From assembly GCF_026340095.1 (NCBI RefSeq), contig NZ_JAPEPO010000001.1:248001-312000 (forward strand): a DNA stretch of 64,000 nt. The letters are read 5' to 3'. Source of the stretch: Streptomyces sp. NBC_01446. Its GTDB lineage: Bacteria > Actinomycetota > Actinomycetes > Streptomycetales > Streptomycetaceae. A program made the translations under genes and the position numbers. Shown here in pieces: positions 8,706 through 16,598 of the stretch (its first letter is position 1; each line of letters begins with the position of its first letter). The notes below the pieces were generated by a model. The model had not been told where the DNA came from, made no database searches, and worked only from the letters and a program-made list of their open reading frames with translations.

Positions 8706-10184
8706 ATGAGCAGCGAACCCCCTGGCCTGCGCCGTTCCCTCGGTGTCGTCGACGGCGTCGCCATCGCCGCGTCCAGCACCGCCGCCACCACCAGCATCGG
8801 AATCGGCATGGGTGCGCTCGCCGCGACGGTGGGCCTCCAGGCCCCGGCGATCCTGCTCGTGGCGTTCCTTCCGATCCTCGGCATCGCCTCCGCGTACGCC
8901 CGCCTCAACCGCTCCGAGCCGAACATGGGCAGCGGCTATGTGTGGGTCGGCAAGTCGCTCGGCCCGTGGCCCGGCTTCATCACGGGCTGGGTCACCCTGA
9001 TCGGCACGGTCATCTTCATGGCGTACACCAGCGCCGTGACCGGGTCGGTCTTCCTCCAGTTCGCGACTAAAGCAGGCTGGCACCACGCCCTCGGACTCAC
9101 GCTGGACCCGAACTCGACGGCCCTGAGCACCGTGGTCGGCCTCCTGGTCCTGGCCGTCGTGACGTACACGGCGATCACCGGCGTCCGCAAGGCCACCCGG
9201 CTCCAGACCTGGCTGCTCGTCTTCGAGTACACGGTCCTGCTGGCGTTCTGCGGCTGGGCCCTGGTGTCGGGCGGCCACGCCTTCCAGTGGTCGTGGCTGA
9301 ACCCCTTCGCGATCCACGACGGCACAGCCTTCGCACAGGGCCTCGTCCTCGCGGTGTTCTTCTTCTGGGGCTGGGACGCGGCGTTCAGCGTCACCGAAGA
9401 GACCAAGAACGTGCGGGACGCGGGCCGGGGCGGCTTCATCGCGCTGTTCACGATGCTCGCGATGTTCCTCTACGGTGCCCTGGCCTTCCAGCGCGAGATG
9501 AGCCTGCCCGAGCTGGTCGCCCAGGGCCCGCAGGGCCTGACGTATCTGGGCGCGAAGCTCGCCGACGAGCCGTGGGCGACGCTGCCACTGCTCGCGCTGA
9601 TGTTCTCCGCGGTGGCCTCGCTCCAGTCGAGCGTCATCCCGACGGCCCGCGGCCTCCTCGCCATGGGCCGCGACCGCACGATGGGCCAGGTATGGACCCG
9701 CATCAGCCCGCGTTACGGGTCCCCGGCCCTGGGCACGGTCCTCATCATGTCGATCTCAGCCGCGGTCTCCGTGCTCGCACTGGCCATCCCCAAGCTCAAC
9801 GAGATGATCCTCGCCGCCGTCAACTCCATCGGCCTGGTCGTCGCCCTGTACTACGGCCTGACGGCGCTCGCCTGCGCGGTCCGCTTCCGCGCCGCCCTGC
9901 GCGGTCCGCTGTCCGGTGCGCTGCGCGCGGTCGTGGCCCCCGGGGTCAGCGGCATCGCGCTCCTCGGGATCGGCGTCTACCTCGCCCGCTCGTACGTGAC
10001 GATGAGCGACAGCTTCGAACTCAGCCCGGACAACGGGTGGTTCATGCTGTCGGTACCGGTCGCCATCGTCGCGTCCGGCCTGGTGATGGCCGCGTACGCC
10101 AAGTACGTGCGCCGCTCCCCGTACTTCACCAAGGGCGGTGCCACCGCTCCCGAGACGGTCCCCCTGACCGCCGAACGTTCCTGA
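8706..10184 (+). CDS. APC-superfamily amino acid/amine permease
   Basis: 492 aa with about 12 hydrophobic segments. The N-terminal block (LRRSLGVVDGVAIAASSTAATTSIG) and GSGYVWVGKSLGPWPGFITGW are typical APC motifs in TM1 and TM3, and FFFWGWDAAFSVTEE is the TM6 unwound region. Start chosen at MSSEPP, 7 bases after AGGAG. It lies upstream of an amidohydrolase and divergent from a TetR regulator. Probable role: uptake of an amine or amide-type nitrogen compound whose breakdown uses the neighbouring hydrolase. Substrate unknown. Confidence 0.9.
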   Translation: MSSEPPGLRRSLGVVDGVAIAASSTAATTSIGIGMGALAATVGLQAPAILLVAFLPILGIASAYARLNRSEPNMGSGYVWVGKSLGPWPGFITGWVTLIGTVIFMAYTSAVTGSVFLQFATKAGWHHALGLTLDPNSTALSTVVGLLVLAVVTYTAITGVRKATRLQTWLLVFEYTVLLAFCGWALVSGGHAFQWSWLNPFAIHDGTAFAQGLVLAVFFFWGWDAAFSVTEETKNVRDAGRGGFIALFTMLAMFLYGALAFQREMSLPELVAQGPQGLTYLGAKLADEPWATLPLLALMFSAVASLQSSVIPTARGLLAMGRDRTMGQVWTRISPRYGSPALGTVLIMSISAAVSVLALAIPKLNEMILAAVNSIGLVVALYYGLTALACAVRFRAALRGPLSGALRAVVAPGVSGIALLGIGVYLARSYVTMSDSFELSPDNGWFMLSVPVAIVASGLVMAAYAKYVRRSPYFTKGGATAPETVPLTAERS

Positions 10185-10221
10185 CCAGCCCCCGTCCCCT
10201 CACCGCAAGGAGTCACGTCCC

Positions 10222-11874
10222 ATGCCCGACACCGCCCCCGCCGATCTCGTCTTCACCGGCGGCCCGGTCCACACCTTCTCCCCCGCCCGGTCGCGTGCGA
10301 CCTCGGTGGCCGTACGCGGCGAGCGGATCGTCGCCGTGGGCCACGACGAGGTACGCGAACTCGTCGGTCCGGCCACCGAAGTGGTGGACCTGAAGGGCAA
10401 GTTGCTCATCCCCGGCTTCCAGGACGCGCACGCGCATCCGGTCGGCGGCGGCCTGGAGCTCGGCCAGTGCGACCTGAGCGGCGCGACGACCCTCGACGAG
10501 TACCGGAGCCGCATCTCCGCGTACGCGCAGGCGCACCCCGACACCGAGTGGATCACCGGCGGCGGCTGGTCCATGGAGGCGTTCCCCGGCGGCCTGCCCA
10601 CGGCCGCCGAGCTCGACGCCCTCGTCCCCGACCGCCCGGCCTACCTCGTCAACCGCGACCACCACGGCGCCTGGGTCAACTCCCGCGCCCTGCAGGCCGC
10701 CGGGATCGACGCACGCACCCCCGACCCCGCCGACGGCCGTATCGAGCGCGACGCCGACGGGGCGCCGACCGGCATGCTCCAGGAGGGCGCGGCGAACCTG
10801 ATCGGACGGCTGCTGCCGCCCGTCACGCTGGAGCAGAGGATCACGGGCCTGCTGCGAGCCCAGGCGCTGATGCACTCCCTCGGCGTCACCGCGTGGCAGG
10901 ACGCCCTCCTCGGCGAGCACGCCAACCTCACCGACCCCACGGACGCGTATCTCGCGACCGCCGCGGACGGGCGCCTCACCGCGCGGGTGGTCGGCTCGCT
11001 GTGGTGGGACCGTTCGCGCGGCACCGAGCAGATCGACGAGCTCGTGGCGCGTCGCGCGGCCGGCACGCGCGGGCGGCTGCGCTGCACGACGGTGAAGATC
11101 ATGCAGGACGGCGTGGCCGAGAACGGCACGGCGGCCCTCCTCGGCCCCTACCTGGACGGCTGCGGCTGCGCCTCCGACAACAGCGGCATCAGCTTCGTCC
11201 CGCCCCTCGACCTCCAGAAGTACGTGACCGAGCTGGACGCGCGCGGCTTCCAGGTGCACTTCCACGCCCTCGGCGACCGGGCGGTGCGCGAGGCACTCGA
11301 CGCCGTCGAGGCGGCGCGCCGTGCCAACGGGCGCACCGACACCCGCCCACACCTCGCCCATCTCCAGGTGGTCCACCCCGATGACATCGGCCGGTTCAGG
11401 GAGCTGGGCGCGACGGCGAACATGCAGGCGCTGTGGGCGGCGCACGAGCCGCAGATGGACGACCTGACGATCCCGTTCCTCGGCCCCGAGCGCAGCGCGT
11501 GGCAGTACCCGTTCGGTGATCTTCAGCGTTCGGGCGCGACGCTCGCGGCGGGCAGCGACTGGCCGGTGAGCAGCCCGGACCCGATCGAGGCCATCCACGT
11601 CGCGGTCAACCGCGTCCTGCCCGACGCGGCGCCCGGCACCCCGGTGTTCCTGCCGCAGCAGCGGATCGGCCTGGACGCGGCGCTCACGGCGTACACCGCG
11701 GGCAGCGCGTACGTGAACCACCTCGACGACGTGACCGGCTCGATCACGGCGGGGCGCCTCGCCGACCTGGTGGTCCTCGACCGGGACCCGTTCGCGGCGC
11801 CCACGGATGAGATCGGAGCGACGCGCGTCCAGGAGACGTTCGTGGGCGGCGAGCGGGTGTACGCCGCCCAGTGA
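10222..11874 (+). CDS. YtcJ-like metal-dependent amidohydrolase (Amidohydro_3)
   Basis: 550 aa, full length for the family. It begins with the composite beta domain (ADLVFTGGPVHTF) and has the metal ligands HxH in DAHAHPVGG, later His residues in HFHALGDRAV and HLAHLQVVHP, and the Asp in AGSDWPVSSPDP. An AAGGAG ribosome site precedes the ATG. It follows the APC permease by 37 bp and is probably cotranscribed. Members hydrolyse diverse amides and N-acyl compounds, so the substrate is unknown. It converges on the FGE gene with only 7 bp between stops. Confidence 0.9.
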   Translation: MPDTAPADLVFTGGPVHTFSPARSRATSVAVRGERIVAVGHDEVRELVGPATEVVDLKGKLLIPGFQDAHAHPVGGGLELGQCDLSGATTLDEYRSRISAYAQAHPDTEWITGGGWSMEAFPGGLPTAAELDALVPDRPAYLVNRDHHGAWVNSRALQAAGIDARTPDPADGRIERDADGAPTGMLQEGAANLIGRLLPPVTLEQRITGLLRAQALMHSLGVTAWQDALLGEHANLTDPTDAYLATAADGRLTARVVGSLWWDRSRGTEQIDELVARRAAGTRGRLRCTTVKIMQDGVAENGTAALLGPYLDGCGCASDNSGISFVPPLDLQKYVTELDARGFQVHFHALGDRAVREALDAVEAARRANGRTDTRPHLAHLQVVHPDDIGRFRELGATANMQALWAAHEPQMDDLTIPFLGPERSAWQYPFGDLQRSGATLAAGSDWPVSSPDPIEAIHVAVNRVLPDAAPGTPVFLPQQRIGLDAALTAYTAGSAYVNHLDDVTGSITAGRLADLVVLDRDPFAAPTDEIGATRVQETFVGGERVYAAQ

Positions 11875-11881
11875 CCGCTTC

Positions 11882-12835
11882 CTACACGTCCGCCGCACAC
11901 CGGAAACCGCAGTTCCCGCTGCTGGAGTCCGGTGTGTTGGCGGTGCGCGCCGCCACGCGGTAGCGGTTGCAGTACGAGTCGTGGCACATGTACGAGCCGC
12001 CACGCATCACACGTGTGTCGCCCTCGGCGGGGCCGCGCGGATCGGTGAGCGGAGCCGCCGGGTGGTCGGTGGTGAACCGGTCGGCGACCCACTCCCACAC
12101 GTTGCCGACGGTGTTGTGGAGGCCATAGGCGTTGGGCCGGTAGGCGTCGACGGGCGCCGTGCCGGTGTGGCCGTCCTCGCCCGTGTTCACGACGGGGAAC
12201 TCGCCCTGCCAGATGTTGCAGCGCCAGTGGCCGCGCGGAGTCAGCTCGTCACCCCACGGGTAGCGGGCCTGGTCGAGGCCGCCGCGGGCCGCGTACTCCC
12301 ACTCGGCCTCGGTGGGCAGCCGCTTGCCGGCCCAGGCGGCGTAGGCGCTCGCGTCGTCCCAGCTGACGTGGATCACGGGGTGCCGCGACCGGTCCCCGAC
12401 CCCGGAGCCGGGTCCCTCGGGCGCGCGCCAGGTCGCGCCCTCGACACCCCGCCACCAGGGCGTGCCGGCGGGGGCGGGCGTCGCGCGGGCGACGCGCGGG
12501 TCGAGGAAACCGGCAAAGACGTACGACCAGCCGAACCGCTCGGCGGCGGTCACGAAGCCGGTGTCCTTGACGAACGTCGCGAACTGGGCGTTCGTGACGG
12601 CGTGTTCGTCGATCCGGAAGGGGCCGACGGTGACCTCGCGGACCGGTCCCTCGCCGTCGCCGGGGTTGGCCCGGTCGTCCTCGTTGCCCATGCGGAACGT
12701 GCCGCCGGGCAGGGTCGCCATGCCCTTGCCGGAGGCGCGCCGGGCCGTGGGGGCGAGGGGCACGGGCTGCGGATCGCCGCCGCCTTCGCGGCGCGCGGCG
12801 CAGCAGGCCTTCGGGGTCACGTCTTCCGCAGTCAT
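11882..12835 (-). CDS. Formylglycine-generating enzyme (SUMF1 family)
   Basis: 317 aa. The conserved FGE fold is evident (LPGGTFRMG, HPVIHVSWDDASAYAAWAGK, RLPTEAEWEYAARGGL, NTVGNVWEW). The C-terminal copper-binding cysteine pair is kept at 284 and 289 (GGSYMCHDSYCNRYRVAAR), close to the S. coelicolor enzyme. It oxidises Cys in CxPxR/CxAxR motifs of sulfatases to formylglycine. No sulfatase gene is in the window. The N-terminus contains CCAAR (11-15), which itself fits C-x-A-x-R. GAGGCGG precedes the ATG. It lies downstream of a fucosidase terminator, so it may need its own promoter or read-through. Confidence 0.92.
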   Translation of the reverse strand: MTAEDVTPKACCAARREGGGDPQPVPLAPTARRASGKGMATLPGGTFRMGNEDDRANPGDGEGPVREVTVGPFRIDEHAVTNAQFATFVKDTGFVTAAERFGWSYVFAGFLDPRVARATPAPAGTPWWRGVEGATWRAPEGPGSGVGDRSRHPVIHVSWDDASAYAAWAGKRLPTEAEWEYAARGGLDQARYPWGDELTPRGHWRCNIWQGEFPVVNTGEDGHTGTAPVDAYRPNAYGLHNTVGNVWEWVADRFTTDHPAAPLTDPRGPAEGDTRVMRGGSYMCHDSYCNRYRVAARTANTPDSSSGNCGFRCAADV

Positions 12836-12883
12836 GGTTCCGCCTCGTACACGCACTGGACCGGTGCGGCCGATCCTCGCACG

Positions 12884-12918
12884 CGTGGGGTGGCCCGCGT
12901 CCGGCGGGCCACCCCACG
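12884..12918 (-). terminator. Terminator hairpin after the GH29 gene
   Basis: A 15-bp perfect stem (CGTGGGGTGGCCCGC and its complement) with a 5-nt loop lies 18 bp past the fucosidase stop and before the FGE start. There is no clear U-tract, as is common in Streptomyces. Confidence 0.8.
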
Positions 12919-12936
12919 TCCCGTTGTTCCCCGCGC

Positions 12937-14502
12937 TCAGACTCGGGAGCGGTAGAGGCCGAACCGGGCGATGTGCGGGCCGGTGCGGGTCCGCGTGATC
13001 CGCAGGCGCCACTCGCGGGCGGTCACGGGCGCGGGCAGGACCAGGACGCGGCTCGCGCCGATCGTCCCGGCCCGCGCCACCTCGGTCCAGGCTCCGCCGG
13101 ACTTCGCCTCCACGACGAACTGCTCCACCTGCTGGCCGTGCCGGATGTCCTCGGCGAGCCGGATCCGGTCGACCTCGCGGGCGGTGCGCAGGTCGACGGT
13201 GCGGGTGCCCGCGCCGTCGTCGCGCACGCGGGCGCCGTGGGCCAGGTCCTCGGGGAGTTCGCGGTCGATGCGCTCGCGGAACTCCTTGAGCCGCGCCACG
13301 TCCGCCGAGGGCAGCAGGCCGTCCGTGTCCGGCGGGATGTTGAGCAGCAGCACGGAGTTGCGGCCCACGGACCGGAACCAGATGTCGGCCAACTGGTCGA
13401 CGCTCTTGGGCTGTTGGTCCGCGTGGTAGAACCAGCCGGGCCTGATGGACACGTCGCACTCGGCGGGCCACCACTGGAGGTACTGGGCCACGGAGCGCGA
13501 CTGCGCGAGCGCGTCACGGCCGCCCTGGTCCGGCGCGTCGTACCGCAGGGCGTAGTCGACGCTTCCGTTGCCCGAGTCCTTGACCGGGACGACGCTCCAC
13601 TCGTCCTCGCGCGCCAGTCCGCCCTCGTTGCCCACCCAGCGCACGTCCGGTCCGCGCACGGCCATGGTGGCGCCGGGGGCGAGCGCGCGGATCACGGCGT
13701 ACCAGCTGTCCCAGTCGTACGTCTCCACCTTCTCCGGTGGGATGCGGCCCTGCGCGCCGTCGAACCACACCTCGTCGACGGGCCCGTACTCGGTGAGCAC
13801 CTCGTAGAGCTGGTTGAGCATGTGGGCGCCGTAGTCGGTCGCGTCGAGGGTGAACGTGCGCGGGTCGCCGCCTGCCCGGTCGTCGCCGTCGACGAGTGTG
13901 GGGATGGTGCGGGCGGACCGCTTGCTGCCGTTGGCGTAGACGCCGTCGAGGTACTGGTTCTCGTCCGCGGGCGAGATGTAGACGCCGACCTTGATGCCGT
14001 ACTTGCGCATGGAGTCGGCGAAGGAGCGCAGCACGTCGCCCCGGCTGTCGCGCCAACTGCTCGACGCGACACCGTGCTTGGTGTAGCGGGACGGGTAGAG
14101 GACGAAGCCGTCGTGGTGCTTGACCGTGAGGATGGCGAGTTTGAATCCGCCGTCGCGCAGCGCGCGTGCCCACTGGTCGGTGTCGAGGCCCGTCGGCTGG
14201 AAGACGTTCGGGTCCTCGTCGCCGGTGCCCCATTCGAGGCCGGTGAAGGTGTTCGCGCCGAAGTGCAGGAAGGCGGTCTTCTCCAGGCTCTGCCAAGCGA
14301 TCTGACGGGCCGTCGGGCGGACCTGTGAGGCTTTGGCGACCAGTTCCTCCGGGGAGTCCGCGGTGCTGATGGGGATGCGGTGGTGGGGTTCTGCCGCCGT
14401 GGTTCCGGTCGCTGCCGGGGCGGCAAGGGCGAGGGAGTTGCTCGACGCGGCCACGGCCGTGGTCACGGCGGCGGTCATGAAGAGTCGTCTGCTGACGGTC
14501 AT
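12937..14502 (-). CDS. Secreted GH29 alpha-L-fucosidase (Tat signal)
   Basis: 521 aa. The N-terminus SRRLFMTAAVTTAVAASS is a twin-arginine-type signal, with the mature part starting near residue 36. The GH29 barrel (about 60-400) includes LHFGANTFTGLEWG, ILTVKHHDGFVLYPS and the nucleophile Asp248 in DEVWFDGAQG. The last ~120 residues form a discoidin/CBM-like beta domain (ARVRDDGAGTRTVDLRTAREVDRI). It should release terminal L-fucose from glycans outside the cell. It is followed by a strong terminator and preceded at 33 bp by the GH20 gene, so the two are probably cotranscribed. Confidence 0.92.
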   Translation of the reverse strand: MTVSRRLFMTAAVTTAVAASSNSLALAAPAATGTTAAEPHHRIPISTADSPEELVAKASQVRPTARQIAWQSLEKTAFLHFGANTFTGLEWGTGDEDPNVFQPTGLDTDQWARALRDGGFKLAILTVKHHDGFVLYPSRYTKHGVASSSWRDSRGDVLRSFADSMRKYGIKVGVYISPADENQYLDGVYANGSKRSARTIPTLVDGDDRAGGDPRTFTLDATDYGAHMLNQLYEVLTEYGPVDEVWFDGAQGRIPPEKVETYDWDSWYAVIRALAPGATMAVRGPDVRWVGNEGGLAREDEWSVVPVKDSGNGSVDYALRYDAPDQGGRDALAQSRSVAQYLQWWPAECDVSIRPGWFYHADQQPKSVDQLADIWFRSVGRNSVLLLNIPPDTDGLLPSADVARLKEFRERIDRELPEDLAHGARVRDDGAGTRTVDLRTAREVDRIRLAEDIRHGQQVEQFVVEAKSGGAWTEVARAGTIGASRVLVLPAPVTAREWRLRITRTRTGPHIARFGLYRSRV

Positions 14503-14535
14503 CTGCGGGTGGGGTCCCTTCGGGGCGGCGCCGGT

Positions 14536-16422
14536 TCAGCGCCGGGTCAGCGTCCAGGTGGTCGGGGTCTGCTGGTCGGGCGGGTTCTGCACGAGATGTC
14601 CGTCGGATGTCGCGTTCAGGGTCATGCGTGTGATGGCGTTGGTGAGCACGTAGCCACCGCCGGAGCGGGACGCCTGCCAGCGCTGAAGGGTGTTCTTCGC
14701 GTCGCAGGTCTCCTGCGTGACCGCCGAGCCGGGCTGCAGCGGCACGTTGAGGGTGAGCTTTCCGCTGCGGGTCTCCAGGCAGTTGCCGGTCTCGGTCGAC
14801 TTGAGGGTCAGATAGCCGTCCGGGGTGCGAGTGAACTCGAATCCGGCCTCCGTCGTGCGGTGGCGCGTGTCGGCGAGCGTGTACGTGCCGTCGGCGACGG
14901 GCGGCCGCGTCAGGTCCCGCTGTCCCGGCGCCGTGCCGACGTCCTCGGCCCGTGCGGTGAAGCCGGCGTACGTCGCGTCGGGGTGCGGGTCGCCCCACGT
15001 CGCCTGCGCGAGATGGCTCAGGGGCAGCCGGGCCGCACCGGCGACCTCGTTCTCCGTCTCGCCGCGCCCGTTGTCGGGCCACAGGCTGATCTTGGCCCCG
15101 GTGATGCCTTCGCGCGAGGTGAGCTTCTCGCCCTCGAAGCTGCGCGGGTCCCACTGCTCGTCGTAGAGCTTCTGCGTGTCCGTGTGGAATCCGCCGCGTA
15201 TGAGGTAGAGAGCGTAGGCGGAGTTCATCACGGGGTAGCCCTGCGCGATCAGCTCGCTGGGCTTCTCCTTGACGCCGAGCCAGTGCTCGACGGTGGTGCC
15301 GGCCGTCACGGGGACGGTGTTGGCGCCGGTCAGGCCGTCGTTCCAGATGCGCAGCCGCTTGCCCTTGCTCGCGGCGTACTCGCCGACGCGGTTGACGAAG
15401 TCGATGAACGCGTCCTGGGGCGTGGCGTTCTGGCCGTACTTCTTCTTCGCGTACGCGGCGATCTGCGGGTACTTGGCGAAGTCCGAGCCGAGCATGTACT
15501 CGTCGGCGCCCATGTGCCACCACTTGGCGGGGAACACCTCGCCGTACTCGTCGATGAGGCTCTTGTAGTAGTCGAAGGCCGCGGGCGCGGTGATGTCGAG
15601 GCGGGACGGCTGCGGCTTGCCGTCGGAGTCGGTGAGCTGGAGGTCGGGGCGGTTCTCGATCCAGGGGTCCATGTGCCCCGGGGAGTTGATCTCCGGAACG
15701 ATGGTGACGTGGTACTTCTCGCCGAGCGCGACGAGGCGGCGTATCTCGCTCCTGGTGTAGTAGCCCCAGGTGTTGGCCTCGGGGTGCCGTTCGCTCTTCA
15801 CCTTCAGCTCGACGAGCAGCTGATTGAGCTTGTGGTACGCCATGTCGCGCACCAGGTTCTCCATCCAGTCCGTGGAGATGTGCACGTAGCAGGCGCAGAC
15901 GCCGACGCCGCGTTCCTTGTAGCGGGGCACGTCCACGGTGCGTCCGGCCGGCACCTGGTCGCCCTGGGCGAGGAGCTGGAGGAGGGTGCGGGTGCCGTAG
16001 AAGGCTCCGGCCTCGGCCGCTCCGGTGATCTCGAGCCGCTGTGCGGCGCGGAGTTCGTAGCCCTCGGCGCCCAGGGACCCGCTCCGTGACGGCTCGACAT
16101 CGACCACGATGTCGCCGGTGCGGGACGGACCGCCGGTGACCGGCACCGTGCCCCTGCCCGCGGCGCGCAGGTCATCGGCGAGCGTGGCGGCGACGCGGCG
16201 CGAGGCGGCGTCGTGCGCGACCAGGTGCGCACCGGGACCGTAGGAGTAAGTACCGTGTCCTGGCGCCCAGTTGGTGAGGCTCGGCAGGGTTCGGGGCACG
16301 GGGCCCTGGGGTGCCGCCCGCGCCAGGGGGGCCGGTGCCGCAAGCAGCAGGAACGCCGCGACGGTGCCGATCAGTCGGTGTCTGCGTCGCCGGGGCGCGA
16401 TCTTGGAGCTCAGATCCGTCAT
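14536..16422 (-). CDS. Secreted GH20 hexosaminidase / lacto-N-biosidase-like
   Basis: 628 aa with a Sec signal (RRRRHRLIGTVAAFLLLAAPAPLARA). It has an N-terminal Glyco_hydro_20b domain (about 45-165), a GH20 barrel (about 168-480) with the catalytic Asp307-Glu308 pair in HMGADEY, and a C-terminal ricin-B-like domain (about 500-628: DGYLTLKSTETGNCLETRS, CDAKNTLQRWQ). The substrate-assisted mechanism needs an N-acetyl group. The ERGVGVCACYVHISTDWMEN segment resembles GH20 lacto-N-biosidases, which would fit a locus attacking fucosylated animal-type glycans. Plain beta-N-acetylhexosaminidase is the alternative. Preceded by a palindromic operator-like site. Confidence 0.88.
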   Translation of the reverse strand: MTDLSSKIAPRRRRHRLIGTVAAFLLLAAPAPLARAAPQGPVPRTLPSLTNWAPGHGTYSYGPGAHLVAHDAASRRVAATLADDLRAAGRGTVPVTGGPSRTGDIVVDVEPSRSGSLGAEGYELRAAQRLEITGAAEAGAFYGTRTLLQLLAQGDQVPAGRTVDVPRYKERGVGVCACYVHISTDWMENLVRDMAYHKLNQLLVELKVKSERHPEANTWGYYTRSEIRRLVALGEKYHVTIVPEINSPGHMDPWIENRPDLQLTDSDGKPQPSRLDITAPAAFDYYKSLIDEYGEVFPAKWWHMGADEYMLGSDFAKYPQIAAYAKKKYGQNATPQDAFIDFVNRVGEYAASKGKRLRIWNDGLTGANTVPVTAGTTVEHWLGVKEKPSELIAQGYPVMNSAYALYLIRGGFHTDTQKLYDEQWDPRSFEGEKLTSREGITGAKISLWPDNGRGETENEVAGAARLPLSHLAQATWGDPHPDATYAGFTARAEDVGTAPGQRDLTRPPVADGTYTLADTRHRTTEAGFEFTRTPDGYLTLKSTETGNCLETRSGKLTLNVPLQPGSAVTQETCDAKNTLQRWQASRSGGGYVLTNAITRMTLNATSDGHLVQNPPDQQTPTTWTLTRR

Positions 16423-16427
16423 GAGGT

Positions 16428-16438
16428 CCGATGATTCA
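16428..16438. promoter_or_regulatory. Half-site related to the 16497 palindrome
   Basis: CCGATGATTCA lies 6 bp upstream of the GH20 start and matches half of the palindrome at 16497-16511. It may be a second, weaker operator close to the ribosome-binding region. Confidence 0.3.
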
Positions 16439-16474
16439 AGCCCTCCGGCGGGGTGTCAATGGATCGTTCCCGGC

Positions 16475-16484
16475 GACCACTTGG
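16475..16484 (-). promoter_or_regulatory. Decamer shared with the fucose-operon promoter
   Basis: GACCACTTGG (CCAAGTGGTC on the coding strand) is identical to 7047-7056 in the sugar-operon promoter. In both cases it lies about 50-75 bp upstream of a minus-strand start. Confidence 0.4.
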
Positions 16485-16496
16485 ACATCTCGCACA

Positions 16497-16511
16497 ATTC
16501 ATCGGATGAAT
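16497..16511. promoter_or_regulatory. 15-bp perfect palindrome, probable operator of the hydrolase genes
   Basis: ATTCATCGGATGAAT has 7-bp arms around one base and lies 75 bp upstream of the GH20 start. Related sequences occur at 16428-16438, 18997-19006 (ATTCATCGGA) and 19072-19082 (TGATCCGATGA), each close to a glycoside hydrolase promoter. The regulator is not identified. Confidence 0.55.
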
Positions 16512-16537
16512 CAGTGGGCTGAGCTACCGACCGCACG

Positions 16538-16568
16538 GCGGGCGGCGGACCCCCGGTCCGCCGCCCGC
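16538..16568 (-). terminator. Terminator hairpin after the large GH29 gene
   Basis: A 14-bp perfect stem (GCGGGCGGCGGACC and complement) with a CCC loop lies 31 bp past the stop of the GH29 gene at 16599 and upstream of the GH20 promoter, insulating the two units. Confidence 0.8.
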
Positions 16569-16598
16569 TGCTCACTCCCGGGTTCCCCCCGGCACGTC

